A stretch of DNA of 64,000 nucleotides, from assembly GCF_902498195.1 (NCBI RefSeq), contig NZ_CABVIY010000002.1:62001-126000 (forward strand), read 5' to 3'. Below are positions 54,430 through 63,518 of the stretch, piece after piece; positions within the stretch are counted from its first letter, which is position 1, and the number at the start of each line of letters is the position of its first letter. The translations under genes were made by a program, and so were the position numbers. Under the pieces are notes generated by a model, which made no database searches, was not told the DNA's origin, and saw only the letters and a program-made list of their open reading frames with translations. The DNA is from Pseudomonas fluorescens (GTDB lineage: Bacteria > Pseudomonadota > Gammaproteobacteria > Pseudomonadales > Pseudomonadaceae).

Positions 54430-54549
54430 ATGAAAAATCTGTTCGCAATTGTTGGTGTCATCGTCGTCGCCAAGAAGGGCTACGAGTTCTTCCGTGAATA
54501 CATGGAGATGAAACAGGAGCTGGGCAAGCGCATCGCTGCTTCGGACTGA
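54430..54549 (+). CDS. Tiny membrane-associated protein (39 aa)
   Basis: A 39-residue frame: MKNLFAIVGVIVVAKKGYEF, followed by an amphipathic charged helix ending RIAASD. The hydrophobic N-terminus could insert in the membrane. AAGAGGTCGTAAC upstream offers a ribosome binding site. It closes the unit 52684-54549. Small size makes the call tentative. Confidence 0.5.
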   Translation: MKNLFAIVGVIVVAKKGYEFFREYMEMKQELGKRIAASD

Positions 54550-54736
54550 CAAACTCCGGCAGCGTCGACCACTTCTTTTTTAGACTACCAACTGGTGTTT
54601 TCTCTATGCCTTGGCCGCCCATCCCTTTATCCAACGCGGGTGAAGTGCTGGTACGTATTATCGCCAGCCTAGATAACTAACGAGCTGCAGGGAGGGCTTC
54701 AGTCCTCACCGATCTTTGACCTGCTGCGCACGGTGT

Positions 54737-55375
54737 TCATCGCATGTTTGGGTTGGTAGATATCTGTGGGCTAACTGCTGGGAGTGGGGCGAGTCGGTAA
54801 AGGGCGGAGCCAAGCAGTTCAAAGAACAGCTCTCCTGACGTTGCATTTGGTGCTGTGGATGCTGTGGGCCATAGCGTCGAGTGTTCCTGCACATGAGCGC
54901 AAAGATTCTGAATTAGCTGGCTCTGTTGTCGCAGTTCTTCTAATTCTTTCTGCCGGAGACCTGGGCTGAACAACAGCGCCAAAACCTGCCTTTCGGCCAA
55001 GGATATCTCGGTGAACTCCCGACTGTGACGACTCAGCCAGCGAGAAATCATTCGAATGTCTTCATGATTACGAGCATCGCTCACTTGAAGTTGTGCCACG
55101 CGAATCTCATTTGCACCGACGACCACTCGGCATGCAACGTAGCAGTCGCCGTTGGCAAGCGGGGCGCTGGCGTTCTCCAGAGCTAATTCGGGAGTCCCAC
55201 TGGCATAAACGGCATGCCGGCGCGATGGCATCGAATCCGGGCGTAGCCACTCCCAAAGGTTATCGACAACGTAAGGAACATTGCTGGGAATTCGAAGGGT
55301 ACTCTGGCGTCGATACCCTTCAGAGGATTCGGCCAGCTTGCTTTCGGGGATTGCTCGGAATAATTCAACAGTCAT
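54737..55375 (-). CDS. Possible ADP-ribosyltransferase/RES-like protein
   Basis: A 212-residue protein starting TVELFRAIPESKLAESSEGY. The early part has an arrangement reminiscent of ADP-ribosyltransferase-like (RES) domains: R in LFRA, then RRHAVYASGTPELALENA, and a strand region DCYVACRVVVGANEIRVAQL. A helical C-terminus follows. The complete R-S-E or R-Y-S catalytic set cannot be fixed by eye, so this is a tentative reading. It is convergent to the ADP-ribosylglycohydrolase operon, which would suit a toxin-antitoxin or effector-reversal relation. Confidence 0.4.
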   Translation of the reverse strand: MTVELFRAIPESKLAESSEGYRRQSTLRIPSNVPYVVDNLWEWLRPDSMPSRRHAVYASGTPELALENASAPLANGDCYVACRVVVGANEIRVAQLQVSDARNHEDIRMISRWLSRHSREFTEISLAERQVLALLFSPGLRQKELEELRQQSQLIQNLCAHVQEHSTLWPTASTAPNATSGELFFELLGSALYRLAPLPAVSPQISTNPNMR

Positions 55376-55619
55376 GGTCCAGCACTCAGTACGTTCGATC
55401 CTGGGTCAAACAGGATTTAGGGGCAGGTAGTTCTTTGACCTAAGCTTTGAAATTCTGGCGTATGCCACAAAAACTGACTCCAGTAATGCTACTTGCAATA
55501 CGAGAACAAAGGTTATCGATCGCCCTGGAATGCTTGACGGCGAACAACTCGCCGGTGAGCGCCTATTATTGCCGGCCTTGCAGGAGAAGATCGTCAGCCT
55601 TGAAGCAGTGAAGGATTGA

Positions 55620-55871
55620 CCCACCTGCGCAACGGTAATCGACGCGATGCAGGTTCGGCTGGAGCATGCCCCGGGAAAGATGAAGGTTGGCCGCCAGACT
55701 GTTGAGCATCCTTTTGGAACGCTCAAATATTGGATGATTGCAACCCACTTCCTGACCAAAACACTTCCGCGGGTAACTACCGAAATTAGCCTTCATGTGC
55801 TCGCCTACAACCTCAAACGAATTATGAGTATCTCTGGCATCGCAGGACTGCTTGAAGCGATCCGGGTATAA
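55620..55871 (+). pseudogene. IS1182-family transposase, C-terminal remnant
   Basis: The frame from 55620 to 55871 encodes the end of an IS1182-type DDE transposase: VEHPFGTLKYWMIATHFLT then TEISLHVLAYNLKRIMSI. A stop codon at 55617 precedes it, and no catalytic core or start is present upstream, so it is a fragment. It indicates past insertion and deletion at this cargo junction. Confidence 0.8.
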
Positions 55872-55898
55872 AATCACGCCTGCTCGCCCGTTAGTAGC

Positions 55899-55926
55899 CG
55901 ATTGGGCCGCTGACGCGGCCCAATCG
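55899..55926. terminator. Strong hairpin after the transposase remnant
   Basis: Perfect 12-bp stem CGATTGGGCCGC / GCGGCCCAATCG with loop TGAC. It may be a terminator belonging to the decayed insertion sequence. No T-run follows. Confidence 0.5.
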
Positions 55927-56119
55927 ACATTACGAACGTCTATGTAGCTGATTAAGGTAATTCGCGCTTCCGCTTGCTGACTCCACAGGCATCAACAGTG
56001 CGTAAGGACCACAAGCACCGTCGGCATCGCCCTGGCGCACATGCACCTGGTCGCCATTCTAGACGCTCTTTGGAGAAACCATTAACCAGCGGCTCAAGCA
56101 CATCGTGTTGATAATGATC

Positions 56120-57826
56120 TTACCCTTCGATCCGGGTGAATTCGGCTTCGATCAATTCCCCGGTTTGGCGCCATTCCCGGAATTGTTCACGTAGCTTTTT
56201 CTGAGTATCGATGGCGACCTGGACATCAGCAGCATTGGCATCAAGCGAGGCGTAGTCGGGGAAGAATCGCTCCTCGAACGAGACGTCCTGAATCATGTTC
56301 AACAGTTCTTCACGCTGGTTGTTGAAGTTGTCCACCATCTCTGCAATGGCCTGTCTGAACTGTTCCTCGCGTTTCTTGCGCTCATAGCTGTCCCAGGCTT
56401 CCAATGCCAGGCCTGCAACCGACAGGATACCGTTGAGGTTTTTCGCCAGGTTAACCGCGCCCCAAGGCTTGAATTTAAGTGCCTTGCCCAAATCCACACC
56501 GAGGGTCTTGGCCACGCTGACGATGCCGTCGCGGGCAGCCAGAATGCTGCCGTTGTTGATCAGGTTGCCCTTGATCACATAGTTCACGCCTTGCTTGCCC
56601 AGGTTGATCACGTTGGTGTTGAAGTGATCGATTTCGGAGTCGAAGCTCAGGCGCATGCGGCTGAGCTCCTGGCTCACCCCGTTGAGTTGACGATCGAATT
56701 CGTTTTGCAGGCGTGTGGTCACCATGACCCCATCGCGCCCAATCTCGCGCTCAAAGAACTCCTTGAAGGTCTCTTGGGTCAGCCCTTCAGTGCGCATGAT
56801 CAACCCGGAAAAATAACGGGTGACAAATTCGCGCAGACCAATGCGTACCTCAGCGATCTGACCTTTGGCACCATCGAGCTGGCGACTGAGCGTGCGGCTG
56901 ACGCCACTGAGGCGCTCTACTTCTTCGCCCAGGCGTTGGTCGTTTTCCACCGCCACTGGCAATTCTTTGTGCAGCACGTCGAGGATCACGCTCTTTCGCG
57001 CTTGCTCGACGATCACCGCAGAGCCGCCGCTGGACTGTATCTTGCCGGCGGTTGCTTGTTGCAGGTTATTAATGTGCGAAAGTGTCTTGAACTGCTCGAT
57101 CCGCTCGAGCCAGTAATCGGTGCCCATGTCGAACGGATTTGCCGCCACTGCGACGATGCTCAGTGCCGCCACCTCCGCGTCGCTGGCGCCGATGGACTCG
57201 TGAAGCCGGTTTTCGACATTGCTGCGTTTGACCTGCAAATGCTGCGCATAGCTGGCCTCATCCTCCACGTCGGCCACTTCGTCGAAACGGCTCAACACGA
57301 AAACGGTACGCGGCAGCAGGTCAAGCGTGCGGAACAGCCAGTTCAGGTCATCTTTATGGCTGTCTTTGATCGGGTTGGTCGAGTTCATCACGTACAGCAC
57401 CAAGTGTGCTTCGCTGACGTATTTGCGCGTGATGTCCTTGTACTTCTCCATCGCATTGATATCGGCGTTGAACTGTTCCTTGAAACCGAACAGCCCTGGG
57501 GTATCGATCAGCACGAAGTTGTCATCTACTTCGTAGACTTTCACCTCGTTCGATGACTCCTGCTGGCTGATATTCATGCTGGATTTGTCGAGACGTTCCA
57601 TCCAGGCCGCAGCGATGGACGTCTTGCCTTCAGAGAAACCACCGATCAGGGCAATTTTGAGCTTGTCGTTGGCCAGGTTCTGACTTGCATGTTCGAGCTT
57701 GCTCAGCAGTGTCGGGTCGATGTTGACGCCCAGTGCCGCGCCTTTTTCGAGGAACACTCGCAGTTTGTCCAGCAGTGCCAGAGCCTTGTTGTTTTGATTC
57801 AGAAAGAGCTCAAGGGTTGAGTTCAT
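56120..57826 (-). CDS. leoA: Dynamin-like GTPase LeoA (Eleos-type defence)
   Basis: A 568-residue bacterial dynamin-like protein. GTPase motifs: G1 IGGFSEGKTSIAA near residue 54, G3 LIDTPGLFG near 100, and G4-like VLSRFDEV near 175. Long helical stalk regions follow, with a hydrophobic segment near 460-500 (VSVAKTLGVDLGKALKF region) that could contact membranes. ATG 57826 has AGGAACTG upstream; the frame is open far beyond it but overlaps the partner gene. Length agrees with LeoA (about 570 aa). It follows leoBC by 11 bases. The pair is the composition of the Eleos anti-phage system. Confidence 0.8.
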   Translation of the reverse strand: MNSTLELFLNQNNKALALLDKLRVFLEKGAALGVNIDPTLLSKLEHASQNLANDKLKIALIGGFSEGKTSIAAAWMERLDKSSMNISQQESSNEVKVYEVDDNFVLIDTPGLFGFKEQFNADINAMEKYKDITRKYVSEAHLVLYVMNSTNPIKDSHKDDLNWLFRTLDLLPRTVFVLSRFDEVADVEDEASYAQHLQVKRSNVENRLHESIGASDAEVAALSIVAVAANPFDMGTDYWLERIEQFKTLSHINNLQQATAGKIQSSGGSAVIVEQARKSVILDVLHKELPVAVENDQRLGEEVERLSGVSRTLSRQLDGAKGQIAEVRIGLREFVTRYFSGLIMRTEGLTQETFKEFFEREIGRDGVMVTTRLQNEFDRQLNGVSQELSRMRLSFDSEIDHFNTNVINLGKQGVNYVIKGNLINNGSILAARDGIVSVAKTLGVDLGKALKFKPWGAVNLAKNLNGILSVAGLALEAWDSYERKKREEQFRQAIAEMVDNFNNQREELLNMIQDVSFEERFFPDYASLDANAADVQVAIDTQKKLREQFREWRQTGELIEAEFTRIEG

Positions 57827-57837
57827 GGTGCAGTTCC

Positions 57838-60027
57838 TTATGCTTTGAGGTCGCTGGCTATCTTTTTCAGGCCGAGGTGGGCAGCGTCGAGTTTTTGGTT
57901 GATGTGCCGTGCCTGCAGGGCGGGTTGCCGAAGAACGGTACGGATTTGTTCGATTTTCTCTTCCAGCGGCGGCAGCGCCTGCGCGAGGGTTTCGCGGAAA
58001 CTGTCGCGGATCGCTTCGCAAGCGTTTTCGAGGTTGTTGTCGGTGGCTTTGCGCTGTTGGCCTTTCTTGTAGTCGCTGTCGAAAAAGCTCCACACCGCCT
58101 TTGCGAGACCGACCAGTAGCGTCGCCACGCCAATGGACATCAGCACCCAGCCGGCGGGGTTCCAGAACAACACTGCACCACCAGCCAGGCTGGCCAACAA
58201 GCCTACGACGTTGATCCCATTGTCGATGTTCACGTTCAGGCTGAAGTCTCCGGCCAGGCGTGCCTTGCCGATCTGCGAGTAGCCGGCCAGCAGGTCTTTG
58301 GCATGAGCCTCGAAACGCTGGACGATTTCGCTGACATTCCTCTGGAACTGCTCGACTTGCTTGTCGAGTGCTGTCGGGAGTTTTTCCTGCAGTGCCGACT
58401 GCTCACTCTGTAGCGCCTGCTCCAGTGCTTCTTTGAAATCATCATTGCTGATGTCGTCATTGATGCGGTCGTAAACGCGCTTGCGCACGGCATCTTCAAA
58501 TTCGCCGATGGCCTGCTCACCCGCATTGCTCAGGCGGCTGTTGAGAGACTTGAACGCAATTTGTAGCTGGTGGCAGGCATTCTCGGCTTCCTCGTGCAGT
58601 TTTTTCGCCAGCGGAGCGAACTGCGCGACCTGGATGGCTTTCACATCTGAGCAAACGTCGGATACCGCCAGTTGAACCTTGTTCATGTTCGAGCGGCGTA
58701 TCTTGGCCTGTACGTTTGTGACCAGGTCTCGGGTCAGGTGCCGATAGAACTGCTTGACGCCGGATTTTTCCAGCAGCGCGTCTGGCGCCATGGCCTCAAG
58801 GAATTTCTTGCGGCTGGTCGCTATCGTGGACCGTGGTACCAGGCAATCGGCTGCTGCATAGAACGCGGGCAGTGCGCAGAGGGTCATGCTGCGCTGGTAA
58901 TGCTCGCCCAGCTGCTTGCGCATAATCTGGTCAAGATCATCCAGGCTGGCCTGCTCGTCAGGGCTGATCAAGGCGGGTTTTTGCAGGGCCATTGGGTTGG
59001 TGATGCGTTTGTTGTAGAGCGTCCAGACTTCCGTCTGCGCACCCAGTTGTGCCTGGATTTTTTCCAGGGTGCCAGGACGTCCGGCATCTCCGGTCTGTGG
59101 CGGGGCTGCTTTGGCCGTTACGTAGAACACCGCATGGGCACGCTTGACAGCGTTGTTTATCTGCTCGCTGACCTTGCGCTCATCGCCCTCAATGCCGGGA
59201 ACATCGAGCAACTGGAAGTGCTGGCCTTCTGACTCAAAGGCGTACGCTTGGGTTTGACGGGTGAAGTCAGCGCGGCCATCACCGATGATGCTGCCGTCTT
59301 CGAAGGCGGCCAGTTGCTGTAGACCATCCAGTGCCGTTGCATGTCGCTGGCAGGTTTCGCCTAGCTGGGACTGAATCTCTTCGCTTTGCTGACGCAGCTT
59401 GGATAGTTCGGTTTCACGCTGTACGGACAGCACGGAGGAGCCCGCCTGCAACTGCACCAGAGCGATTTCTTCGGGAAGCTTGCGCAGCAGGTTGAGAATG
59501 CGCTGGATCAGACTAGCGCTTCGTTTCTGCTCTTCGATACGCGTGCGCAGGGCGTCTTCTTGCAACTGCTGTTCGACTTGGCGCTGGTCATGGCGAGCGT
59601 CGGCGTCGGCCGTTGCACTTTCGGTCTGAGCCAAGCGGCTGCCCAGCGACTCGATTTCGGTTTCCAGTGCCTGCAACGTCGCTTCGCTCAGCCCCGACTG
59701 CTGCTGCAAGGCGAGGAAGCGCTGACGTTGCTCACGTTTGGTGTTTTCCCTGAGCAAGATGCGCAAGGTTTCAATCAGCGTCGACTTGCCAGCGTTGGTT
59801 TCGCCATAGAACGCAACGGTGAAGGTCTTGTGTTCAGCGTTGTCCTTTAGCTCGTTAATTGCCTTGGTCAGCGCCTGTTCGATTTCCTGCAGTTTGCTTT
59901 GCGCTTCTGCCTGAGCCGAGGCTAGGCTTGGATCGTCGGCACCCCGTGCCAAAGCTTTGAGCAAGGTGCTGATGTGATCGATAAGTTTAAGATAGAGGCC
60001 TTCGGAGAGGTCTTGAGCTGCAGTCAT
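57838..60027 (-). CDS. leoBC: Dynamin-like GTPase LeoBC (Eleos-type defence)
   Basis: A 729-residue dynamin-like protein. G1 is FYGETNAGKSTLIETL near residue 74. A large coiled-coil insertion (about 95-240, rich in Q and E) precedes G3 LLDVPGIEGDERK near 275. Near 620-660 a hydrophobic pair (VVGLLASLAGGAVLFWN, GWVLMSIGVATLLVGLAK) forms a membrane paddle or transmembrane hairpin. ATG 60027 has AGGAAGAC upstream. It is the first gene of the two-gene leftward operon with leoA. Tandem unequal dynamin-like proteins acting at membranes are the hallmark of Eleos (LeoA and LeoBC). The assignment is by architecture and gene pairing. Confidence 0.78.
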   Translation of the reverse strand: MTAAQDLSEGLYLKLIDHISTLLKALARGADDPSLASAQAEAQSKLQEIEQALTKAINELKDNAEHKTFTVAFYGETNAGKSTLIETLRILLRENTKREQRQRFLALQQQSGLSEATLQALETEIESLGSRLAQTESATADADARHDQRQVEQQLQEDALRTRIEEQKRSASLIQRILNLLRKLPEEIALVQLQAGSSVLSVQRETELSKLRQQSEEIQSQLGETCQRHATALDGLQQLAAFEDGSIIGDGRADFTRQTQAYAFESEGQHFQLLDVPGIEGDERKVSEQINNAVKRAHAVFYVTAKAAPPQTGDAGRPGTLEKIQAQLGAQTEVWTLYNKRITNPMALQKPALISPDEQASLDDLDQIMRKQLGEHYQRSMTLCALPAFYAAADCLVPRSTIATSRKKFLEAMAPDALLEKSGVKQFYRHLTRDLVTNVQAKIRRSNMNKVQLAVSDVCSDVKAIQVAQFAPLAKKLHEEAENACHQLQIAFKSLNSRLSNAGEQAIGEFEDAVRKRVYDRINDDISNDDFKEALEQALQSEQSALQEKLPTALDKQVEQFQRNVSEIVQRFEAHAKDLLAGYSQIGKARLAGDFSLNVNIDNGINVVGLLASLAGGAVLFWNPAGWVLMSIGVATLLVGLAKAVWSFFDSDYKKGQQRKATDNNLENACEAIRDSFRETLAQALPPLEEKIEQIRTVLRQPALQARHINQKLDAAHLGLKKIASDLKA

Positions 60028-60358
60028 GGTGTCTTCCTATCTGACTAAATGGGCTCGGTTTTCTGCAGCGATCTGTTGGCTATCCAAATTCATGGGCTGC
60101 GCAAGTTGTGTTCAGGCAGGTGCACCCCAATCAGCGTGGCAAACTAAGGGCAAGTGACGAGGCGTAGTGCGGTCAGGTTGAGCACCTTATCGTCCTTGCT
60201 AGCTCAGTGGATCACCCGCGTCATTGGTACAATGCTGGCATCTGGACATCGGCCGTCAGAGAAAAAACTTTAACGTGGTGGCGAGCACTTATTTCGAAGA
60301 GTTGGAATCCAGGCGCATGTTGCATATCGCTCAGAACTCGGCGCAGTGAACGGCATGA
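60028..60358. other. Non-coding stretch
   Basis: About 330 bases with no convincing gene between the dynamin operon and the ATPase remnant. A TACAAT element at about 60228 could be a -10 box. A GCTAGCTCAGTGG string resembles a tRNA D-arm, but nothing else of a tRNA follows. Confidence 0.4.
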
Positions 60359-61108
60359 GCTCAACGAACGGCTAGCCTTACGCTGCCCTTAACCGGTCCC
60401 AAGCTCAACGCCGAGCACACCAAGTCATTCCTAGAACTGCTCAATTTCGCTGAGGACGCGCGTGTACTACGTGAGCTCGCTGGACGCCTTAGGGATGACG
60501 CAAACGAAGTACGGCATCGATGCAGAACTGCGTTGGCCGAACTCAGCACACTTAACGAGAACTATCAGCGCATCTCCACGTTGTTGCGTACGAGCAAAGG
60601 AGAGCTCAAGTACCAGGACGTCGTTGGTAGCATGGGCGCTGAAAGCGCGTTCGCGGCGTTCGAAGCCGAGCGTAAGCTGCTGCGAGAGTCGATCACATCA
60701 AAGATGAAGCTCACCAGCCGTCCAGACCTGTCCGGAAGCGGCGGACCTCGATCGATTTTGGCCTACTACGCCGCATTGTGGCGAACATGCCAAGATGTGA
60801 CCGGTACGTACGACATACCAGTCGTCATTGACTCGCCGAACCAGCAGGCTCAAGACGATATTAATCTTCCCGCTGTGCTTCAGTTCATCGCTAAAGAGTT
60901 ACCTGAGGACATGCAGCTAATTGTTGGAATGGAGACTCCAAGGGACTTCCCCTTCGATAGAGAGATACGCTTGGACGTAAAGTACTCGATGCTTCGTGAA
61001 GACTACTGGGACGAGGCGGAGCGCATCATTGAGCCACTTCTCAAGAAGATGTACGCAACGATGAAATCCGATGTCGAGGAGTCCAGCGACGAGGTGTCGA
61101 AGCAATGA
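60359..61108 (+). pseudogene. C-terminal remnant of an SMC-like/AAA ATPase
   Basis: The frame is open from 60359 (stop at 60356) to 61108, about 249 codons, without a convincing start. The visible part holds a coiled-coil end and the C-terminal ABC/SMC-type ATPase elements: signature-like LSGSGGPRSILAYYAALWRT, Walker B-like IPVVIDSPNQQAQDDINLP, and a final IVGMETPRDFPFD. The N-terminal Walker A half is missing. It is therefore the tail of a large ATPase whose front was lost, probably during cargo rearrangement beside the integrase. A TTG at 60533 could start a shorter product, but this seems unlikely to be functional. Confidence 0.65.
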
Positions 61109-61158
61109 CGTTCTCTCTATCCGGGAACCATTGGTTTTGTCCGACACCGGGCCGGAGA

Positions 61159-62415
61159 TCAACGTATCGACACGACTTTTCTGTCCCTGTTTTCCTTGAT
61201 TGCTGACACTGAGAGGTTGCCGGTGGCAGCTTCCTGGATGTGCTCGCTCCACCACTTCATCATTGGGCGTCTGCGCTCTATGTAGTCCGCTCGGTTATAA
61301 GCGCTGCGTACCTCGTCTTTATCGACGTGGGCAAGCGCAACCTCGATTAACTCAGGATCACAGCCCTGCTCGTTGAGGATGGTGCTCGCCATTGATCGCA
61401 TGCCATGACTTACCAAGCGTCCTTCGAAACCCATACGCTTTAGCGCCATGTTGGCGGTCTGGCTGTTGCAGTGAGTGCGAGGGTTCCGGTCTGCAGGAAA
61501 AACGTACTCCCTGTTTCCACTGTAGGGCTTGATGGCCTCTAGGAGTGCCAGAGACTGCTCCGTGAGAGGGATAATGTGTATGCGACGTTTCTTCATGCGC
61601 TCCGCTGGGATCGTCCAGATTTTCTTCTCGAAGTCGATGTCAGCCCAGCGAGTGGTGGCGGCCTCTGCGGGGCGGGTCATCGTGTGGAGCTGCCATTCGA
61701 TTAGGCAGCGAGTTGTTCTTTTGATGCTGGCATTGGCAATTGCCACCATGAGCTCATTTAGCTCATCGGGCGGCAGTGCCGCCATATTTTTCTTTTTTGG
61801 TTTCTTAAAGACCGAGCGAATCCCGCTAAGGGGGTTAGCATGGATGAGCCCGTAATTCACCCCATAAGTCATGATCTCGTTGAGGCGCTGGGTCAGCCGT
61901 TTAACAGTCTCCAAACTGCCTTTGGTCTCAAGAGGTCTGAGCAAATTGATGACCTTAGGGGCGCTGATTGCGGAAATTGGGGTTGAGCCCAGGTCCGGGA
62001 AGATGTGGAGCGTGAGCGAGCGCCAAATATCTTCAGCGTAGGCAGTTGTCACTGAGTCCTTCTTTAGTTCAAACCATGCCGTCGCCACGTTTTGAAACGT
62101 GTGCTCTGTCGCGGCTTTTTTCACTTGGCGATCAGCATCGCGCTGCTCTTTCGGATCTAGTCCCTGGGCGACAAGCTCCCTAGCCTCAACGGTCCGTTTG
62201 CGGGCTAGGGCCAGGCTGACCTCGGGAAAGGTACCTAATCCCATATTGATCCGTTTTTTGGTCACGGGATGGATATAGTTGAAATTCCATAGCCTTGAGC
62301 CATTGATCCTCACTCGCATTTGGAGGCCGTTGCCATCCGTGAGTGTGTAGTCCTTTTCCTTAGGCTTGGCGGCTTTGACTTTCATGTCTGAAAGACGCGT
62401 GGCTTGGGCGCACAT
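61159..62415 (-). CDS. P4-type tyrosine integrase of the island
   Basis: A 418-residue site-specific recombinase. An N-terminal arm-binding domain (DUF4102 type) begins TRLSDMKVKAAKPKEKDYTL. A SAM-like core-binding domain lies near 105-190. The catalytic domain shows MTRPAEAATTRW (R), SHGMRSMAST (H-x-x-R), LAHVD (H), and the tyrosine in RSAYNRADY. ATG 62415 is chosen because the family N-terminus begins here; the frame is open upstream through the attachment region. Translation starts right beside inverted TTGGAATAC repeats, suggesting self-regulation. It sits with its 5' end toward ssrA, the usual place for integrases that insert in the ssrA 3' end. Confidence 0.95.
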   Translation of the reverse strand: MCAQATRLSDMKVKAAKPKEKDYTLTDGNGLQMRVRINGSRLWNFNYIHPVTKKRINMGLGTFPEVSLALARKRTVEARELVAQGLDPKEQRDADRQVKKAATEHTFQNVATAWFELKKDSVTTAYAEDIWRSLTLHIFPDLGSTPISAISAPKVINLLRPLETKGSLETVKRLTQRLNEIMTYGVNYGLIHANPLSGIRSVFKKPKKKNMAALPPDELNELMVAIANASIKRTTRCLIEWQLHTMTRPAEAATTRWADIDFEKKIWTIPAERMKKRRIHIIPLTEQSLALLEAIKPYSGNREYVFPADRNPRTHCNSQTANMALKRMGFEGRLVSHGMRSMASTILNEQGCDPELIEVALAHVDKDEVRSAYNRADYIERRRPMMKWWSEHIQEAATGNLSVSAIKENRDRKVVSIR

Positions 62416-62418
62416 GGT

Positions 62419-62485
62419 GTATTCCAATGCTGTTTGTGTATTCCAAAAATTACCAGCTGGGAGCTTGGAATACCACTTGGAATAC
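62419..62485. repeat. Integrase arm-type repeats, right end
   Basis: GTATTCCAA occurs at 62419-62427 and 62438-62446. Its complement TTGGAATAC occurs at 62465-62473 and 62477-62485. The last two have the same 12-bp period as the pair at 17862-17882. They lie between the integrase start and ssrA. Confidence 0.75.
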
Positions 62486-62566
62486 ACGTTTGCATGGATG
62501 TCTATGGACGCTGATAGATCATGATGGCGCTGAAGGCCCCATGTTTGCTGGGTTTCAGGCACAAAA

Positions 62567-62588
62567 AAAGACGTCCGTGGACGTCTTT
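62567..62588 (-). terminator. Intrinsic terminator of ssrA
   Basis: On the minus strand, stem AAAGACGTCC / GGACGTCTTT with a 2-base loop is followed by a T-run (A-run at 62563-62569). It lies 11 bases beyond the ssrA 3' end and is on the island side of the junction. Confidence 0.85.
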
Positions 62589-62599
62589 AGATGTTTGAT

Positions 62600-62996
62600 T
62601 GGTGGAGCCGGGGGGATTTGAACCCCCGTCCGCCAGTACTCCGCTGTCGGTACTACATGCGTAGCCGTGTCTATTAAGTTAACCCTCAGCGACCCGACGG
62701 GCAGGGTGCTTTGGGCGAGTTGTGTAAGTTTTAGCCGCTTCGTCCACAACGTACTGCACGGCGATTCTGTTCTATATGACAATCATTTCGGGTTTACAGA
62801 CATCCCCTAATGATTGCTGGACCCGAAGGTACCAGAAGCTCAGGGCTAAGGCTGCTTACGCAGCGAGAGCGAATTCCTGGCCGTAGTTTTCGTCATTGGC
62901 AACTATAAGTAGTTGCAACAGTGGATTTACGAGTTCTGTTACCAACTCGGCATGCACCTAAAGTTTCGCGACCGGCGTCGAATCCTAAACGGCCCC
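62600..62996 (-). ncRNA. ssrA: tmRNA (ssrA)
   Basis: A 397-base transfer-messenger RNA that rescues stalled ribosomes. The 5' end (minus strand) starts GGGGCCGTTTAGGATTCGAC at 62996. The 3' end has the tRNA-like arm GGGGGTTCAAATCCCCCCGG and ends CTCCACCA at 62600. The tag-coding frame at 62856-62900 (minus strand) reads ANDENYGQEFALAA then TAA. The gene is intact: the island supplied or kept the same 3' terminal sequence on integration. The T-arm/acceptor region is the attachment site. Confidence 0.97.
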
Positions 62997-63091
62997 GAAC
63001 TCATTGCTCGTGTAACCGATGAGCAACAAGCCTGTGTAGTCTACGGCAATGTGGCCCGGAAGGCCAACCCGAAGGTTGGCCCGTTCTCGCA

Positions 63092-63367
63092 TCAGTTACG
63101 GGTGGGATTTCGAATCTGCATTTTGGTGATCATGCCGGAGGTGATTTCGACGCAATCCTTGTCATTGCCAGCAGCCTGGGCCGCTTTCGATTTCGCCAGG
63201 GCATCTTTGACATTGTTCAGGGAGCCCTCCGGAATGGAAGGCGCGCTGTCCACGAAGTCGCTTATTTGTTGAATGTTCGCCGCACAAAGATCCTTGTCCG
63301 CCGCAAATGCCGGTGATGCCAGCAGTGCCGCGGTGATAAACAATCCAGCAATTGCAGAGTGCTTCAT
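63092..63367 (-). CDS. Small secreted protein
   Basis: A 91-residue protein with a clear signal peptide (MKHSAIAGLFITAALLASPA, cleavage after AFA). The mature part is about 67 residues, helical, with two cysteines (DLCAANI and KDCVEI) that could form a disulfide. ATG 63367 has a strong AAGGAGAT upstream. It lies between ssrA and the dehydrogenase gene outside the island. Function unknown. Confidence 0.8.
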   Translation of the reverse strand: MKHSAIAGLFITAALLASPAFAADKDLCAANIQQISDFVDSAPSIPEGSLNNVKDALAKSKAAQAAGNDKDCVEITSGMITKMQIRNPTRN

Positions 63368-63518
63368 GGGTATCTCCTTGCGCATGAGGGCTCGGTGCTG
63401 CCGGTGAAAGGGGGGCGGCTGGCCGAGGGGGGTTATAAGCCCGTTCGCAGGGCCTAATCAAATGACTATAGCCGCACGCAGGAATTCGGTTTTTTTTGCT
63501 GAAAATGAATGCAAACGC

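Larger units (their letters stand above)
17788..62624. mobile_element. ssrA-integrated genomic island (about 45 kb)
   Basis: The element lies between a degenerate and an intact ssrA 3' end. It has a tyrosine integrase gene next to ssrA and matching TTGGAATAC-type repeats at both ends. Its cargo differs sharply from the flanks: AlpA, a Gp2/YagK-like replication protein, RadC, YqaJ and DUF932 maintenance genes, and many defence-type genes. Several sections are clearly richer in A+T than the flanking chromosome (for example 18.8-19.6 kb and 31.8-33.0 kb). No conjugation or phage structural genes are visible, so it would be a mobilisable or satellite-like island rather than a self-transmissible ICE. 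Confidence 0.8.

Noticed and set aside
54606..54680. 24-codon frame starting MPWPPIPLS
   Set aside because: No ribosome binding site and too short to judge. Left unannotated.
60198..60245. tRNA-like D-arm string GCTAGCTCAGTGG
   Set aside because: No anticodon or T-arm follows at the right distance, and no acceptor stem pairs. Chance similarity.
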